IMG/VR virus record: IMGVR_UViG_3300007960_000279
Coordinates: 1 to 20,001 of that record
DNA: 20,001 bases
DNA from: a virus
Strand: one strand, 5' to 3'
In this document: piece after piece, positions 14,816-20,001 of the stretch
Layout: each line of letters opens with the position of its first letter
Position numbering within the stretch: the stretch's first letter is position 1
Notes under the pieces: model-generated
Databases searched by the model: none
The model's input: the letters and a program-made list of their open reading frames with translations, nothing else
What the model was told of the DNA's origin: nothing
Position numbers and translations under genes: made by a program

Positions 14816-15281
14816 CGCGTAACTCCACCTTCTCGAATTTGTCAAAAGGAATCATCAACACTAGCTCTCGCTGAGATTCCACAAAACTCGCGTTGTAAAA
14901 GTTTTTCTCCGGGAAGGCATGGAAGAAATAATACTCCCCCGGAGGATCCGGCCTCCACCGAAACACAAAGGTTGTAGGAATGTTGGTTGCGTAAAAAATA
15001 TCCCGAGCATGGACAAACTTGTGCAGCGTGAGCGGTAGCCGCAAATCGGCCTGCCGCTCCGGTGTCCTCCGCAAAGATGGATCCTTTAACGATTTGAACT
15101 CCACCAGCTGGTCAATGTGCCCATCTGGACCAGCACAACAATAGTCCAAAATCCGAGCATCCTGGAGCTTGAGCAGCTTGCGCCCATAGGTGTAGTAGTA
15201 CCTCGAGGAAAACTCCTCTTCCTCCTGGATCGAGCTTGCATTGGTGCCCCATAGTTGTCGATTGCCTTTAAATTCAGCCAT
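14805..15281 (-). CDS. Probable PD-(D/E)XK nuclease-fold protein (158 aa)
   Basis: The segment GPDGHIDQLVEFKSLKDPSL places D57, E61 and K63 as D-x3-E-x-K, the core of the PD-(D/E)XK nuclease superfamily. After it come a basic helix (LRLPLTLHKFVHARDIFYAT) and a beta strand TTFVFRWR, as expected for that fold. The family cannot be named more closely. The protein is encoded immediately upstream of the YqaJ exonuclease and overlaps it, so it probably works on DNA ends or branched DNA in the same process. The start is supported by AGGAAG six bases before the ATG. Several His and acidic residues near the N-terminus could complete a metal site. A non-catalytic DNA-binding role is also possible. Confidence 0.65.
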   Translation of the reverse strand: MAEFKGNRQLWGTNASSIQEEEEFSSRYYYTYGRKLLKLQDARILDYCCAGPDGHIDQLVEFKSLKDPSLRRTPERQADLRLPLTLHKFVHARDIFYATNIPTTFVFRWRPDPPGEYYFFHAFPEKNFYNASFVESQRELVLMIPFDKFEKVELRDAS

Positions 15282-15481
15282 GCTTGCTTCCTATTCTTTT
15301 TGCTAGAGAATTCTAGTAAGTGGGAGTGGGGGAGCTTCGATCTGGCGGAACCCAGTAGGAGAGTGGAGTACCCTACCAGGTTGATCGTTATCGCTTACTC
15401 TCGAGGATCCAATCAGGAGAAAAAACTACAAAACAACTGATCAGTGAGACTTGCCCCCAGTTTGCTACGCAAATCAAAAAG
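15282..15481. other. Intergenic region with short inverted repeats
   Basis: Two hundred bases hold no credible gene on either strand. Visible elements are CTAGA/TCTAG around GAAT (15303-15316), a GTAGG/CCTAC pair near 15355-15375, and TTTGC/GCAAA just past the upstream stop codon. A ribosome-binding site for the PD-(D/E)XK gene lies at its low-coordinate end. No good promoter match was found. Confidence 0.5.
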
Positions 15482-15805
15482 CTAGGTCTTGAATTGACCC
15501 ACTCGCTTGATCAGCTCCTTTGCCATCTCATCTTCCAACACCAATATCGGGGGAGCATTCCTCGCGGCATGAATTGCCACCGTGTCCTGCTGCCAACATC
15601 CGCATGACCGCACTGGCTTGTTCTGCACACCCTTCCGCAACACGGGACCACGTTCATAGACCTCGTTCCCACAATCACACTCGCAACGCCACACCGCTGC
15701 CTTGTTGCTATTCTTCCTTACTCGCTCATAGTCCGGGCCACTGTAAATGCGCTCCTTGACCACCAAACGTCCGTAACGATTGCCTAACTCATTGATCTCT
15801 CTCAT
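15482..15805 (-). CDS. Cys-rich putative zinc-binding phage protein (107 aa)
   Basis: From the ATG at 15805 the protein reads MREINELGNRYGRLVVKERI, then WRCECDCGN (C41, C43, C45) and RSCGCWQ (C68, C70). This GNRYGRL...W-C-C-CG...SCGC layout is one I know from small phage proteins and from the N-terminal part of some HNH/AP2-type homing endonucleases; here no nuclease domain follows. A zinc-binding or DNA-binding role is likely. The start is chosen because the ATG forms an ATGA overlap with the stop of the upstream 60-residue gene and AGAGGGAG lies immediately before it. A longer frame from a TTG at 15832 is possible but less likely. The C-terminus is helical and charged. Confidence 0.75.
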   Translation of the reverse strand: MREINELGNRYGRLVVKERIYSGPDYERVRKNSNKAAVWRCECDCGNEVYERGPVLRKGVQNKPVRSCGCWQQDTVAIHAARNAPPILVLEDEMAKELIKRVGQFKT

Positions 15806-15984
15806 CTCCCTCTCTGCTTGCAAAATCGACAAATGGATGAACCTTTCCGGTAATACAAGGGCTCATTCGGATAGGCATTGTTGCATCGTCCGCAATAACG
15901 TAGTGCCTTGTCATCTGGCATGGCCCGGATCCGCTCCGCTAGCCTCTGGCTCAGTGGAAGGCGATCTGTTTGGAAGAACATCAT
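15802..15984 (-). CDS. Small CxxC...CxxC zinc-finger-like protein (60 aa)
   Basis: A 60-residue product with two Cys pairs, C31-x2-C34 and C52-x2-C55, in LRYCGRCNNAYPNE and ICRFCKQRGR, typical of a small zinc ribbon. The N-terminal 25 residues are an amphipathic basic helix. The ATG at 15984 is preceded by AGGAG at a good distance. The stop overlaps the next ATG (ATGA), which supports both genes. The N-terminal 74 bases overlap the end of the 95-residue upstream frame, an unusually long overlap here. An internal Met at 15921 would reduce it to 11 bases but has a weaker ribosome-binding site. It may bind nucleic acid or host RNA polymerase; this is inference only. Confidence 0.65.
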   Translation of the reverse strand: MMFFQTDRLPLSQRLAERIRAMPDDKALRYCGRCNNAYPNEPLYYRKGSSICRFCKQRGR

Positions 15985-16198
15985 TGGCTTCTCCTATTTT
16001 TGAGTATCCTCGACCAGGTGTGCGAATGCTTTGCTCCCAGTATCTTTTGCCATCTTCGTCTTCAGAGTAGAAGATCGTTACATTCCAATTGTCGAAAGGA
16101 ATGACTAGCTTTTTGTGATCTGTGACAAAGTGAGCTAGGACGTTTTGTACATCCGGGTTTTCGTTGGTGGTGCGGATGTCATCGATTAAATCGGGCAT
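15911..16198 (-). CDS. Small acidic hypothetical protein (95 aa)
   Basis: Unrecognised. Residues 1-70 look like a genuine small domain (LIDDIRTTNENPDVQN, VLAHFVTDHKKLVIPFDNWN, VTIFYSEDEDGKRYWEQS), with alternating strand and helix character. The last 25 residues are Pro/Ser/Glu-rich and overlap the 60-residue gene in another frame, so the tail is of doubtful value. No ribosome-binding site precedes the ATG. Instead, a 21-bp AT-rich element ends eight bases before it, and the same element precedes the methyltransferase. Shared regulation or leaderless translation is possible. Confidence 0.5.
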   Translation of the reverse strand: MPDLIDDIRTTNENPDVQNVLAHFVTDHKKLVIPFDNWNVTIFYSEDEDGKRYWEQSIRTPGRGYSKIGEANDVLPNRSPSTEPEASGADPGHAR

Positions 16199-16206
16199 TT
16201 TGCTGT

Positions 16207-16227
16207 TTTTGAAAATTTTAAAAATTG
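16207..16227 (-). repeat. AT-rich 21-bp direct repeat, copy 1 (before 95-aa gene)
   Basis: An exact 21-bp match to 16960-16980. On the coding strand it reads CAATTTTTAAAATTTTCAAA plus one A. It lies eight bases upstream of the ATG at 16198, where no Shine-Dalgarno sequence exists. It may act as a promoter -10 region or a ribosome-protein S1 binding stretch. Confidence 0.7.
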
Positions 16228-16240
16228 CAGATAGTCAGTT

Positions 16241-16960
16241 CTATCGTGCAGTTTGAAAAAGAATTTTGGCTATCTGTGGGCAAATCGAGTTGCCTAAAGC
16301 CTTTACTCGCTCCACCCTGTTGGGTAGCCCATCAACCACTCGCAAAACATCGGGCTCAGTTTGCCAGTTAGGGAACTCCCCTCTTTTACCTGTGCGCAAA
16401 GATAATATTTCTTCATCATGTTGATTTGTGACTTGCTCCCAACTGGGCCGCAATCCTTGTACTCTGATGCCCTCGGGGTTCCCCACATCCTTGGCAATAA
16501 TCCAGACTCTAGATCTTCGTTGGTGAGACATCTGGGCTGCAGCTGGTATAACAATCGGCCTGCAGGCGTATGAGATACTTTCCAAGTCAGCCAGCACTGC
16601 ATCGAGACCCAGTGTGATGTGCCCAACAACATTCTCAGCCAAAACGAAAGCGGGTCTTGCGGATGCAATGACTCTAAAGCCTTCTTTCCAGAGATCACGG
16701 TCATCTTTCTTGCCTCTGCGCTTCCCGGCATAGCTGAATGGTTGGCAGGGATATCCGAGAGTGATCCAAGTAACTCCATTGTATGATTCTCCATCCAGGT
16801 TTCTGATGTCTTCATGAACTAATACTCCAGGGAAATTTTTTCTTAAAATTTTTTGCGCATATGGATCAATCTCGCAAAATGCAATTGTTTTTATGCCTGC
16901 CATCTCAGCTGCCAGTGCAAATCCTCCAATGCCTGAAAAAAGATCTAGATGTGTCTGCAT
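16241..16960 (-). CDS. Cytosine-C5 DNA methyltransferase (239 aa)
   Basis: A Dcm-type enzyme with the family motifs in order: motif I DLFSGIGGF (6-14), motif IV GYPCQPFS with catalytic C72, motif VI AENV with E109, motif VIII QRRSRVWI (147-154), and a C-terminal motif X ALGNSICPQIA. The target-recognition region between motifs VIII and X is short, so the enzyme is small (239 residues against a typical 300-400) and probably monospecific; the target sequence cannot be read. No partner endonuclease is present, so it is probably an orphan enzyme protecting phage DNA from host restriction. Transfer of methyl groups is from S-adenosylmethionine to cytosine C5. The start has no ribosome-binding site but follows the AT-rich repeat directly. 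A second frame inside this gene is described separately. Confidence 0.95.
   Translation of the reverse strand: MQTHLDLFSGIGGFALAAEMAGIKTIAFCEIDPYAQKILRKNFPGVLVHEDIRNLDGESYNGVTWITLGYPCQPFSYAGKRRGKKDDRDLWKEGFRVIASARPAFVLAENVVGHITLGLDAVLADLESISYACRPIVIPAAAQMSHQRRSRVWIIAKDVGNPEGIRVQGLRPSWEQVTNQHDEEILSLRTGKRGEFPNWQTEPDVLRVVDGLPNRVERVKALGNSICPQIAKILFQTAR
16303..16815 (-). CDS. Candidate overlapping frame within the methyltransferase gene (170 aa)
   Basis: An open frame on the same strand, offset by one base from the methyltransferase. Its residues 57-170 carry patterns I recognise from phage proteins deposited as independent entries: SFWLRMLLGTSHW, CWLTWKVSHTPAGRLLYQL, NEDLESGLLPRMWGTPRASE and a final LSPMFCEWLMGYPTGWSE. 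The first 55 residues look random. The start codon is arbitrary and no ribosome-binding site was checked convincingly. The pattern could reflect real dual coding, an ancestral frameshift, or database proteins that are themselves out-of-frame translations of methyltransferase genes. I list it as a candidate, not an established gene. Confidence 0.3.
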   Translation of the reverse strand: MKTSETWMENHTMELLGSLSDIPANHSAMPGSAEARKMTVISGKKALESLHPQDPLSFWLRMLLGTSHWVSMQCWLTWKVSHTPAGRLLYQLQPRCLTNEDLESGLLPRMWGTPRASEYKDCGPVGSKSQINMMKKYYLCAQVKEGSSLTGKLSPMFCEWLMGYPTGWSE

Positions 16961-16980
16961 TTTGAAAATTTTAAAAATTG
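16960..16980 (-). repeat. AT-rich 21-bp direct repeat, copy 2 (before methyltransferase)
   Basis: Second exact copy of the element at 16207-16227, 753 bp away in the same orientation. It touches the methyltransferase ATG. A TTAAAAT stretch inside could serve as a -10 region and would place transcription start at or next to the ATG, giving a leaderless message. Confidence 0.7.
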
Positions 16981-17141
16981 GCTGGTGGGGGTACTAGAAT
17001 AATAAAGGCCCGGGGCCGGGTGCCCCCCGGGGGGGGTCTCGCCTGATCCTGGCGGCTGTTGCCCTTTTTGTTGCCCTTTTGCTTGATTTCACCGCAAATC
17101 CCTTGTTTTTCTAGGGATGTCGATTCCTTATCTAGCCACAT
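16971..17141 (-). CDS. Possible small basic protein before methyltransferase (56 aa)
   Basis: The minus strand is open from an ATG at 17141 to a TAA at 16971, too short for routine listing. The product begins MWLDKESTSLEKQGICGEIK, continues with two KGN units encoded by the direct repeats, then QARPPPGG and a hydrophobic FIILVPPP end. An AAAAAGGGCAACAGGTA stretch precedes the ATG and offers a loose ribosome-binding site. The frame passes through the GC-only block, which makes the C-terminal half suspect. It would end 11 bases before the methyltransferase. No function is recognised; the open frame may be chance. Confidence 0.3.
   Translation of the reverse strand: MWLDKESTSLEKQGICGEIKQKGNKKGNSRQDQARPPPGGTRPRAFIILVPPPANF
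17007..17036. other. GC-only 29-of-30-base block with hairpin
   Basis: All but one of 30 bases are G or C, including six C followed by eight G. CCCGGGG at 17009-17015 pairs with CCCCGGG at 17025-17031. On the minus strand the stem is followed by CC then TTTATTATT, so it could end transcription arriving from the terminase small subunit gene. Long homopolymers make this spot prone to sequencing error. Confidence 0.5.
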
Positions 17142-17158
17142 TACCTGTTGCCCTTTTT
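17057..17158. repeat. Three copies of TGTTGCCCTTTT
   Basis: Copies lie at 17057-17069, 17069-17080 and 17146-17158; the first two are head to tail with a period of 12 bp, and two extend by one further T. They may be protein-binding sites (operator or iteron-like) or simply a duplicated AAGGGCAAC stretch seen from the coding strand. Confidence 0.55.
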
Positions 17159-17228
17159 CTGTTTATCGCGTCAATATCGTGTTCATGCTTTGTAAGTCAC
17201 TGATATTATAAGTGTGGTTGAATGATTG

Positions 17229-17771
17229 TTAGTCAGTGACCGAGTCGTCGTCTTGGATCGTGCGCGAGATGCTTTGCGACTCGATATGTTGGCGAGGATT
17301 AATCTCCCTTATCCTCCCCTGATCAGCCAACCGTTTAATCGCCTGTCGATGTTCTTCCGTGAGATCTCTCGTCTGCACATCCACCCGTTGACGATCGCCA
17401 AACTGATCTGGATTATACTTAGCAGCCAGCCACTGATACGTCTGGATAGCGACATGCGCTTTCTTTGGATCGGGATCCTCAGCTTCCGATTGATCGAGTG
17501 CTTCGGCATTCCCTCGAATCTTCGACGCTAGCTTGTAGGAGAACTCCTGCAATGCCTGTTGCTGTTGTTTATGCCTCTCTGGATTCTTCTTAATCCAATC
17601 GTAGTAAGTTCGATAAGGGATCGCATACTCATCGAGGCAAGCCTTGATGTGTCCATATTCGCTGAGCTTCTGAAAGAATTCTTCCCACCACTCATCATTT
17701 ACTCGACGAACCTCGAAAGCTTTTTCCTTGTCCTCTCTGGTGATTCTTCTGGGCTTGGGAGCTTTTGCCAT
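17229..17771 (-). CDS. terS: Probable terminase small subunit (180 aa)
   Basis: The open frame runs further upstream through AT-rich DNA giving a meaningless Ile/Tyr-rich leader, so I set the start at the ATG at 17771, preceded by AAGGATG. The protein is basic at the N-terminus (MAKAPKPRRITREDKEK), has a helix-turn-helix-like segment at 40-62 (GHIKACLDEYAIPYRTYYDW), a helical centre, and the signature AAKYNPDQFGDRQRVDVQ at about 116-133, a pattern common in phage small terminases. It would recognise the packaging site and load the large subunit. The separation from terL by nuclease and methyltransferase genes is unusual. A general DNA-binding regulator with the same fold is the main alternative. 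Confidence 0.75.
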   Translation of the reverse strand: MAKAPKPRRITREDKEKAFEVRRVNDEWWEEFFQKLSEYGHIKACLDEYAIPYRTYYDWIKKNPERHKQQQQALQEFSYKLASKIRGNAEALDQSEAEDPDPKKAHVAIQTYQWLAAKYNPDQFGDRQRVDVQTRDLTEEHRQAIKRLADQGRIREINPRQHIESQSISRTIQDDDSVTD

Positions 17772-18020
17772 GATTACATCCTTATGCTTTGTTGACCTAA
17801 TGTTGAGTACCTCTCTTCTACACTCTAAATATCTATTATTATTATATATATTATATATATTTATATATATGTAGAGTAGTATAGAGAGATAAAAGAAAAG
17901 AATATAATAAAAGGGTAATAAGATGGATATAAATAGAGAAGGATCCATACAAACTCGACAAATGATGATTTGATCATTTTATCTAATAAGATCATGAACT
18001 TGTCTTGTCGAATGAGCTGG
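17772..18020. other. AT-rich gene-free region upstream of terminase small subunit
   Basis: This 249-bp gap has a core at 17828-17875 made almost wholly of A and T with TA repeats, then a purine/pyrimidine-biased stretch to 17940. Many TATAAT-like hexamers are present on the minus strand, so a promoter for the genes to the left is likely here, but no convincing -35 box fixes it. AAATGAT/ATCATTT (17960-17979) forms a 7-bp hairpin, and TCGACAA at 17955-17961 is inverted at 18005-18011. Easily melted DNA beside a helicase-like gene could also be a replication origin; this is inference. Confidence 0.5.
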
Positions 18021-18038
18021 TCAACGCTCATCGACAAG
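18004..18038 (-). terminator. Long stem-loop across the stop codon of the DUF3987-like gene
   Basis: CTTGTCGAATGAGC at 18004-18017 pairs with GCTCATCGACAAG at 18026-18038: thirteen base pairs with one bulged A and an eight-base loop. The TGA of the gene lies in the loop. No U-run follows in the sense direction, so it may be a processing or mRNA-stability element rather than a classical terminator. Confidence 0.55.
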
Positions 18039-19625
18039 CTCGACTTTCGACTTACTCTTCGGCTTTCCATTGATCCGGATCTTCCCTCCGATTTGTAGAG
18101 TTTCGAGAGCATAATCATACTCAGCTGGACCACCATCTAAGATCTTGCTATTGATCAGAGCCCGATAATCGACAAGACCACCACGTTTCGCGATGTATTT
18201 GATGACCTTGCCGAGCTTATCCTGGAGAGGACTTACGTTGAATTCTTCCTGGAGTAGGAGCGTAGTGGATTGCATCGCATAGGAGAGGATCTGCCAGGCA
18301 GACTGTAGAGCCTCTTTTGAGGGCTCTACCTGCCTGCAATCGATAACCTGCTGAACGATCATCCCCAGCTTCAGAAGAGAAGGAGCCCATCGCTTTGCCC
18401 AGATATCGAGATAGGGCTTGATCGCAGGATCTGACTGTTTACAGTGGCCCAGGATCCGATCATGGAAGCATTCATTGTAGAACGTCTTTGCATCGTGACT
18501 CAGTCGATCGCAGCTCCCGAATCGCTCAGGACTATTGAGCAGCTGATCACAGAGCTGACCGAGGAAGATATAGCTAGGCCAATGTTCCTGATAGACCTTA
18601 GCAGCCTTCACAGGCAACGCATTCGGGACTTTCTCCCCGTCATCAGCTGGAGGTAGGAAGAATAGGAAACGAGCCAGGAAGCCCGATAACATGTCCTCCT
18701 GAGTGATGTGAGGCTTTAGAAACTCCTTCGTTGACACCCCCATGATGCTCACATAGGGTCGACGTATCGGCTTGCAGCCTCTCCCTCGGGTACGCTCCTC
18801 GAAATCATCAACCACGTCATAGATCGAGGTCAGCCTGGACTTCATCCCATCATTGAACTTGGTGTTGACCATCGAGAAGAAGCTCTGCATCTCTGACTGA
18901 ATAAACAATCCACCTCCCTGCTCATCGAGGGAATCGATTAGAGCTTGCCAGGTCAAAGTATCCGGGAGCTTGCGCTTCTTCTTCCTGAGCTGAGCTGGAT
19001 CCTCACCATCGGAGATGGCTTCCGCCATTGCGATTGCTTCGTCATAGTAGTCATCGCGGACCTTGAGCAGCCGAGTCCCATATCTCAACCCGGTGCTTTT
19101 GTAGTCACCGGATTGAGCGATCACAATGCTCCAGAGATTGCAGTAGAGATGCTGGAAATAATCAGGGATGCTGATGCGGTGCATCGCATAAGCGGAGAGT
19201 GTCGAGATGATCGAGATGGTTGGCACAATCGGGGAGCTATCGGTGACCTCGCTGATGTCTTTGACATACTCACAAAGGGCATCCGGTAGACAATGCGGAT
19301 CGAAGGGAGGCAGCTGCTGTTTCTGCAGATATTGTTCTGCAAGTCTTTGATGCTCAGGCCTCTCCTGGTTCTGTGCAGATTGCCAGATCTCGATCTTGGT
19401 CTCGACCAATTGCCTTGGCTCTACATCCAAGGCTCTGCAGATCTTCCCCAGCTCACAATCATGTTCGCATTGCATCGTGATCCGGTCATCATGCAGCTCC
19501 ACCAGGAGCTTGCCCTGATCAAGTGGGCAACAGCACCGATAGCGTGAGCTGCTTAATGGCTGGACCTTGTCTGAGCTGCTCTGAAACTTAGAAATCAAGG
19601 AGGTGAAGGTTTCAGTTAGATGCAT
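18021..19625 (-). CDS. DUF3987-like primase/helicase protein (534 aa)
   Basis: The N-terminus contains RYRCCCPLD and ITMQCEHDCELGKICRAL, with C31-C33, C53, H55 and C57, resembling a degenerate CHC2-type zinc site of phage primases (normally CPaHdD ... C-x-GC). A helical linker follows, then the DUF3987-like core: SSPIVPTISIISTLSAYA, NLWSIVIAQSGDYKSTGLR as a reduced P-loop (SGDYKST near 172-178), a Walker B-like GLFIQSEMQSFF, and the family segment GFLARFLFFLPP. DUF3987 proteins are found beside or fused to primase and helicase modules, so a role in phage DNA replication is inferred. The P-loop lacks the usual first Gly, so ATPase activity is uncertain. The start overlaps the upstream stop by 10 bases. 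Confidence 0.75.
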   Translation of the reverse strand: MHLTETFTSLISKFQSSSDKVQPLSSSRYRCCCPLDQGKLLVELHDDRITMQCEHDCELGKICRALDVEPRQLVETKIEIWQSAQNQERPEHQRLAEQYLQKQQLPPFDPHCLPDALCEYVKDISEVTDSSPIVPTISIISTLSAYAMHRISIPDYFQHLYCNLWSIVIAQSGDYKSTGLRYGTRLLKVRDDYYDEAIAMAEAISDGEDPAQLRKKKRKLPDTLTWQALIDSLDEQGGGLFIQSEMQSFFSMVNTKFNDGMKSRLTSIYDVVDDFEERTRGRGCKPIRRPYVSIMGVSTKEFLKPHITQEDMLSGFLARFLFFLPPADDGEKVPNALPVKAAKVYQEHWPSYIFLGQLCDQLLNSPERFGSCDRLSHDAKTFYNECFHDRILGHCKQSDPAIKPYLDIWAKRWAPSLLKLGMIVQQVIDCRQVEPSKEALQSAWQILSYAMQSTTLLLQEEFNVSPLQDKLGKVIKYIAKRGGLVDYRALINSKILDGGPAEYDYALETLQIGGKIRINGKPKSKSKVELVDER

Positions 19626-20001
19626 ACGATGGATCCAATCATCTCCCCATGCGTTGCATCGTCAATGAAGATCGTTTGCTCTGCCCCCCATTCGGTGTAG
19701 TAAGGCACCACTTGCTTGTAGGTCACCCAAAAATTATTGGATCCTCGATTGATCTCCACCTTGGGCAAGGTCTTTCGAGCTGCTCGGATGATCTCGAGCA
19801 ATCGATCTCGATTGACCTCCTCATCGTATTCCCTTTTCTGCGTAAGGAGATTGGTCAAACAGGTGTAGTGCATATGCTGCACATACCCCTGATTGATCTC
19901 ATAGAGAGCTTTCTTCCTGCTGAGATCTTTCTGAGCCCAGTGGATGGGGATGCCAGCCAGGACAAACCATTCTTCATGCTCTTGGCCCCAACGAACCTCA
20001 G
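19616..20001 (-). CDS. C-terminal part of an unknown protein (5' end outside window)
   Basis: Translation upstream of the GTG at 19882 remains open to the window edge, so this is the last 128 or so residues of a longer gene. Visible segments include EVRWGQEHEEWFVLAGIPIH, a helix-rich LYEINQGYVQHMHYT stretch, a charged RDRLLEIIRAARKTLPKVEI region and a final TIFIDDATHGEMIGSIVCI. Trp, His and acidic residues are frequent but no catalytic motif is clear. It overlaps the DUF3987-like gene by 10 bases and is probably cotranscribed with it, so a replication-linked role is possible. I do not recognise the family. Confidence 0.65.
   Translation of the reverse strand, partial: EVRWGQEHEEWFVLAGIPIHWAQKDLSRKKALYEINQGYVQHMHYTCLTNLLTQKREYDEEVNRDRLLEIIRAARKTLPKVEINRGSNNFWVTYKQVVPYYTEWGAEQTIFIDDATHGEMIGSIVCI

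Larger units (their letters stand above)
16961..17228. other. Regulatory-looking gap between terminase small subunit and methyltransferase
   Basis: This 268-bp gap holds, from low to high coordinate, the AT-rich repeat, a GC-only hairpin, three TGTTGCCCTTTT repeats and an 8-bp inverted repeat (GTCACTGA at 17196-17203, TCAGTGAC at 17233-17240) that reaches into the terminase small subunit gene. A perfect TATAAT on the minus strand (17210-17205) lies inside the inverted repeat, but the expected -35 position is poor. A weak small open frame crosses the region. Confidence 0.5.

Noticed and set aside
14816-14845. TTG start for the YqaJ-type exonuclease
   Set aside because: It adds ten residues with no family match, and the ATG at 14815 has a good ribosome-binding site.
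17772-17948. Long N-terminal extension of the small terminase with many Ile/Tyr
   Set aside because: It is a translation of the AT-repeat block, looks like a false membrane segment, and a good ribosome-binding site precedes the ATG at 17771.
1-20001. CRISPR array, tRNA genes, insertion sequences or attachment sites
   Set aside because: Scanned for regularly spaced repeats, cloverleaf-like segments, transposase motifs and integrase; none was found.
1-20001. Cyanobacterial HIP1 sites as host indicator
   Set aside because: The octamer GCGATCGC was not noticed in any abundance, so no cyanobacterial host can be argued from it.

Overview
The window is part of a tailed double-stranded DNA bacteriophage genome (Caudoviricetes), read almost entirely from the minus strand. 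The portal, capsid and adaptor genes have the character of the SU10-type (podovirus-like) head module, so a short-tailed phage is the most likely morphology. No integrase, repressor, tRNA or bacterial housekeeping gene is visible, so a lytic virus is favoured but not proven. The host cannot be named from the sequence; base composition is mid-GC. It could equally be a cultured isolate or a metagenomic contig.

In the direction of transcription (high to low coordinates) the layout is as follows. (1) 20001-18021: the end of an unknown gene, then a DUF3987-like primase/helicase protein with a degenerate zinc site and P-loop, ending in a strong hairpin at its stop codon. (2) 18020-17772: an AT-rich, gene-free block, then a probable terminase small subunit. 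(3) 17228-15482: a gene-poor stretch with a GC-only hairpin and short direct repeats, a cytosine-C5 DNA methyltransferase, and three small accessory genes, two of them Cys-rich. A 21-bp AT-rich repeat sits directly before two of these starts. (4) 15281-13548: a recombination/nuclease cluster of a PD-(D/E)XK-like nuclease, a YqaJ-type exonuclease and a RusA resolvase. (5) 13555-11592: terminase large subunit, a structured leader, and two very small basic proteins. (6) 11594-3676: head genes (portal, a 784-residue protein of unknown function, a small coiled-coil protein, scaffold, major capsid protein, a 101-residue protein, head-tail adaptor). (7) 3676-1: a 61-residue protein, two fibre-like proteins sharing an N-terminal anchor, and the start of a protein with two carbohydrate-binding-like modules.

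Nearly all neighbouring genes in the recombination and head-tail modules overlap by 1-11 bases (ATGA, TGATG, TAATG), which points to polycistronic, translationally coupled expression. The exception is one small plus-strand gene at 6868-7098, placed between the 784-residue gene and the pre-scaffold gene.

The observations most worth following are: a second conserved-looking reading frame inside the methyltransferase gene; a DNA-glycosylase-like helix-hairpin-helix signature in the 784-residue protein encoded between portal and scaffold; the lone plus-strand gene whose ATG shares a CATG with a minus-strand start; several long stem-loops at or near gene boundaries; and the repeated AT element before two accessory genes.
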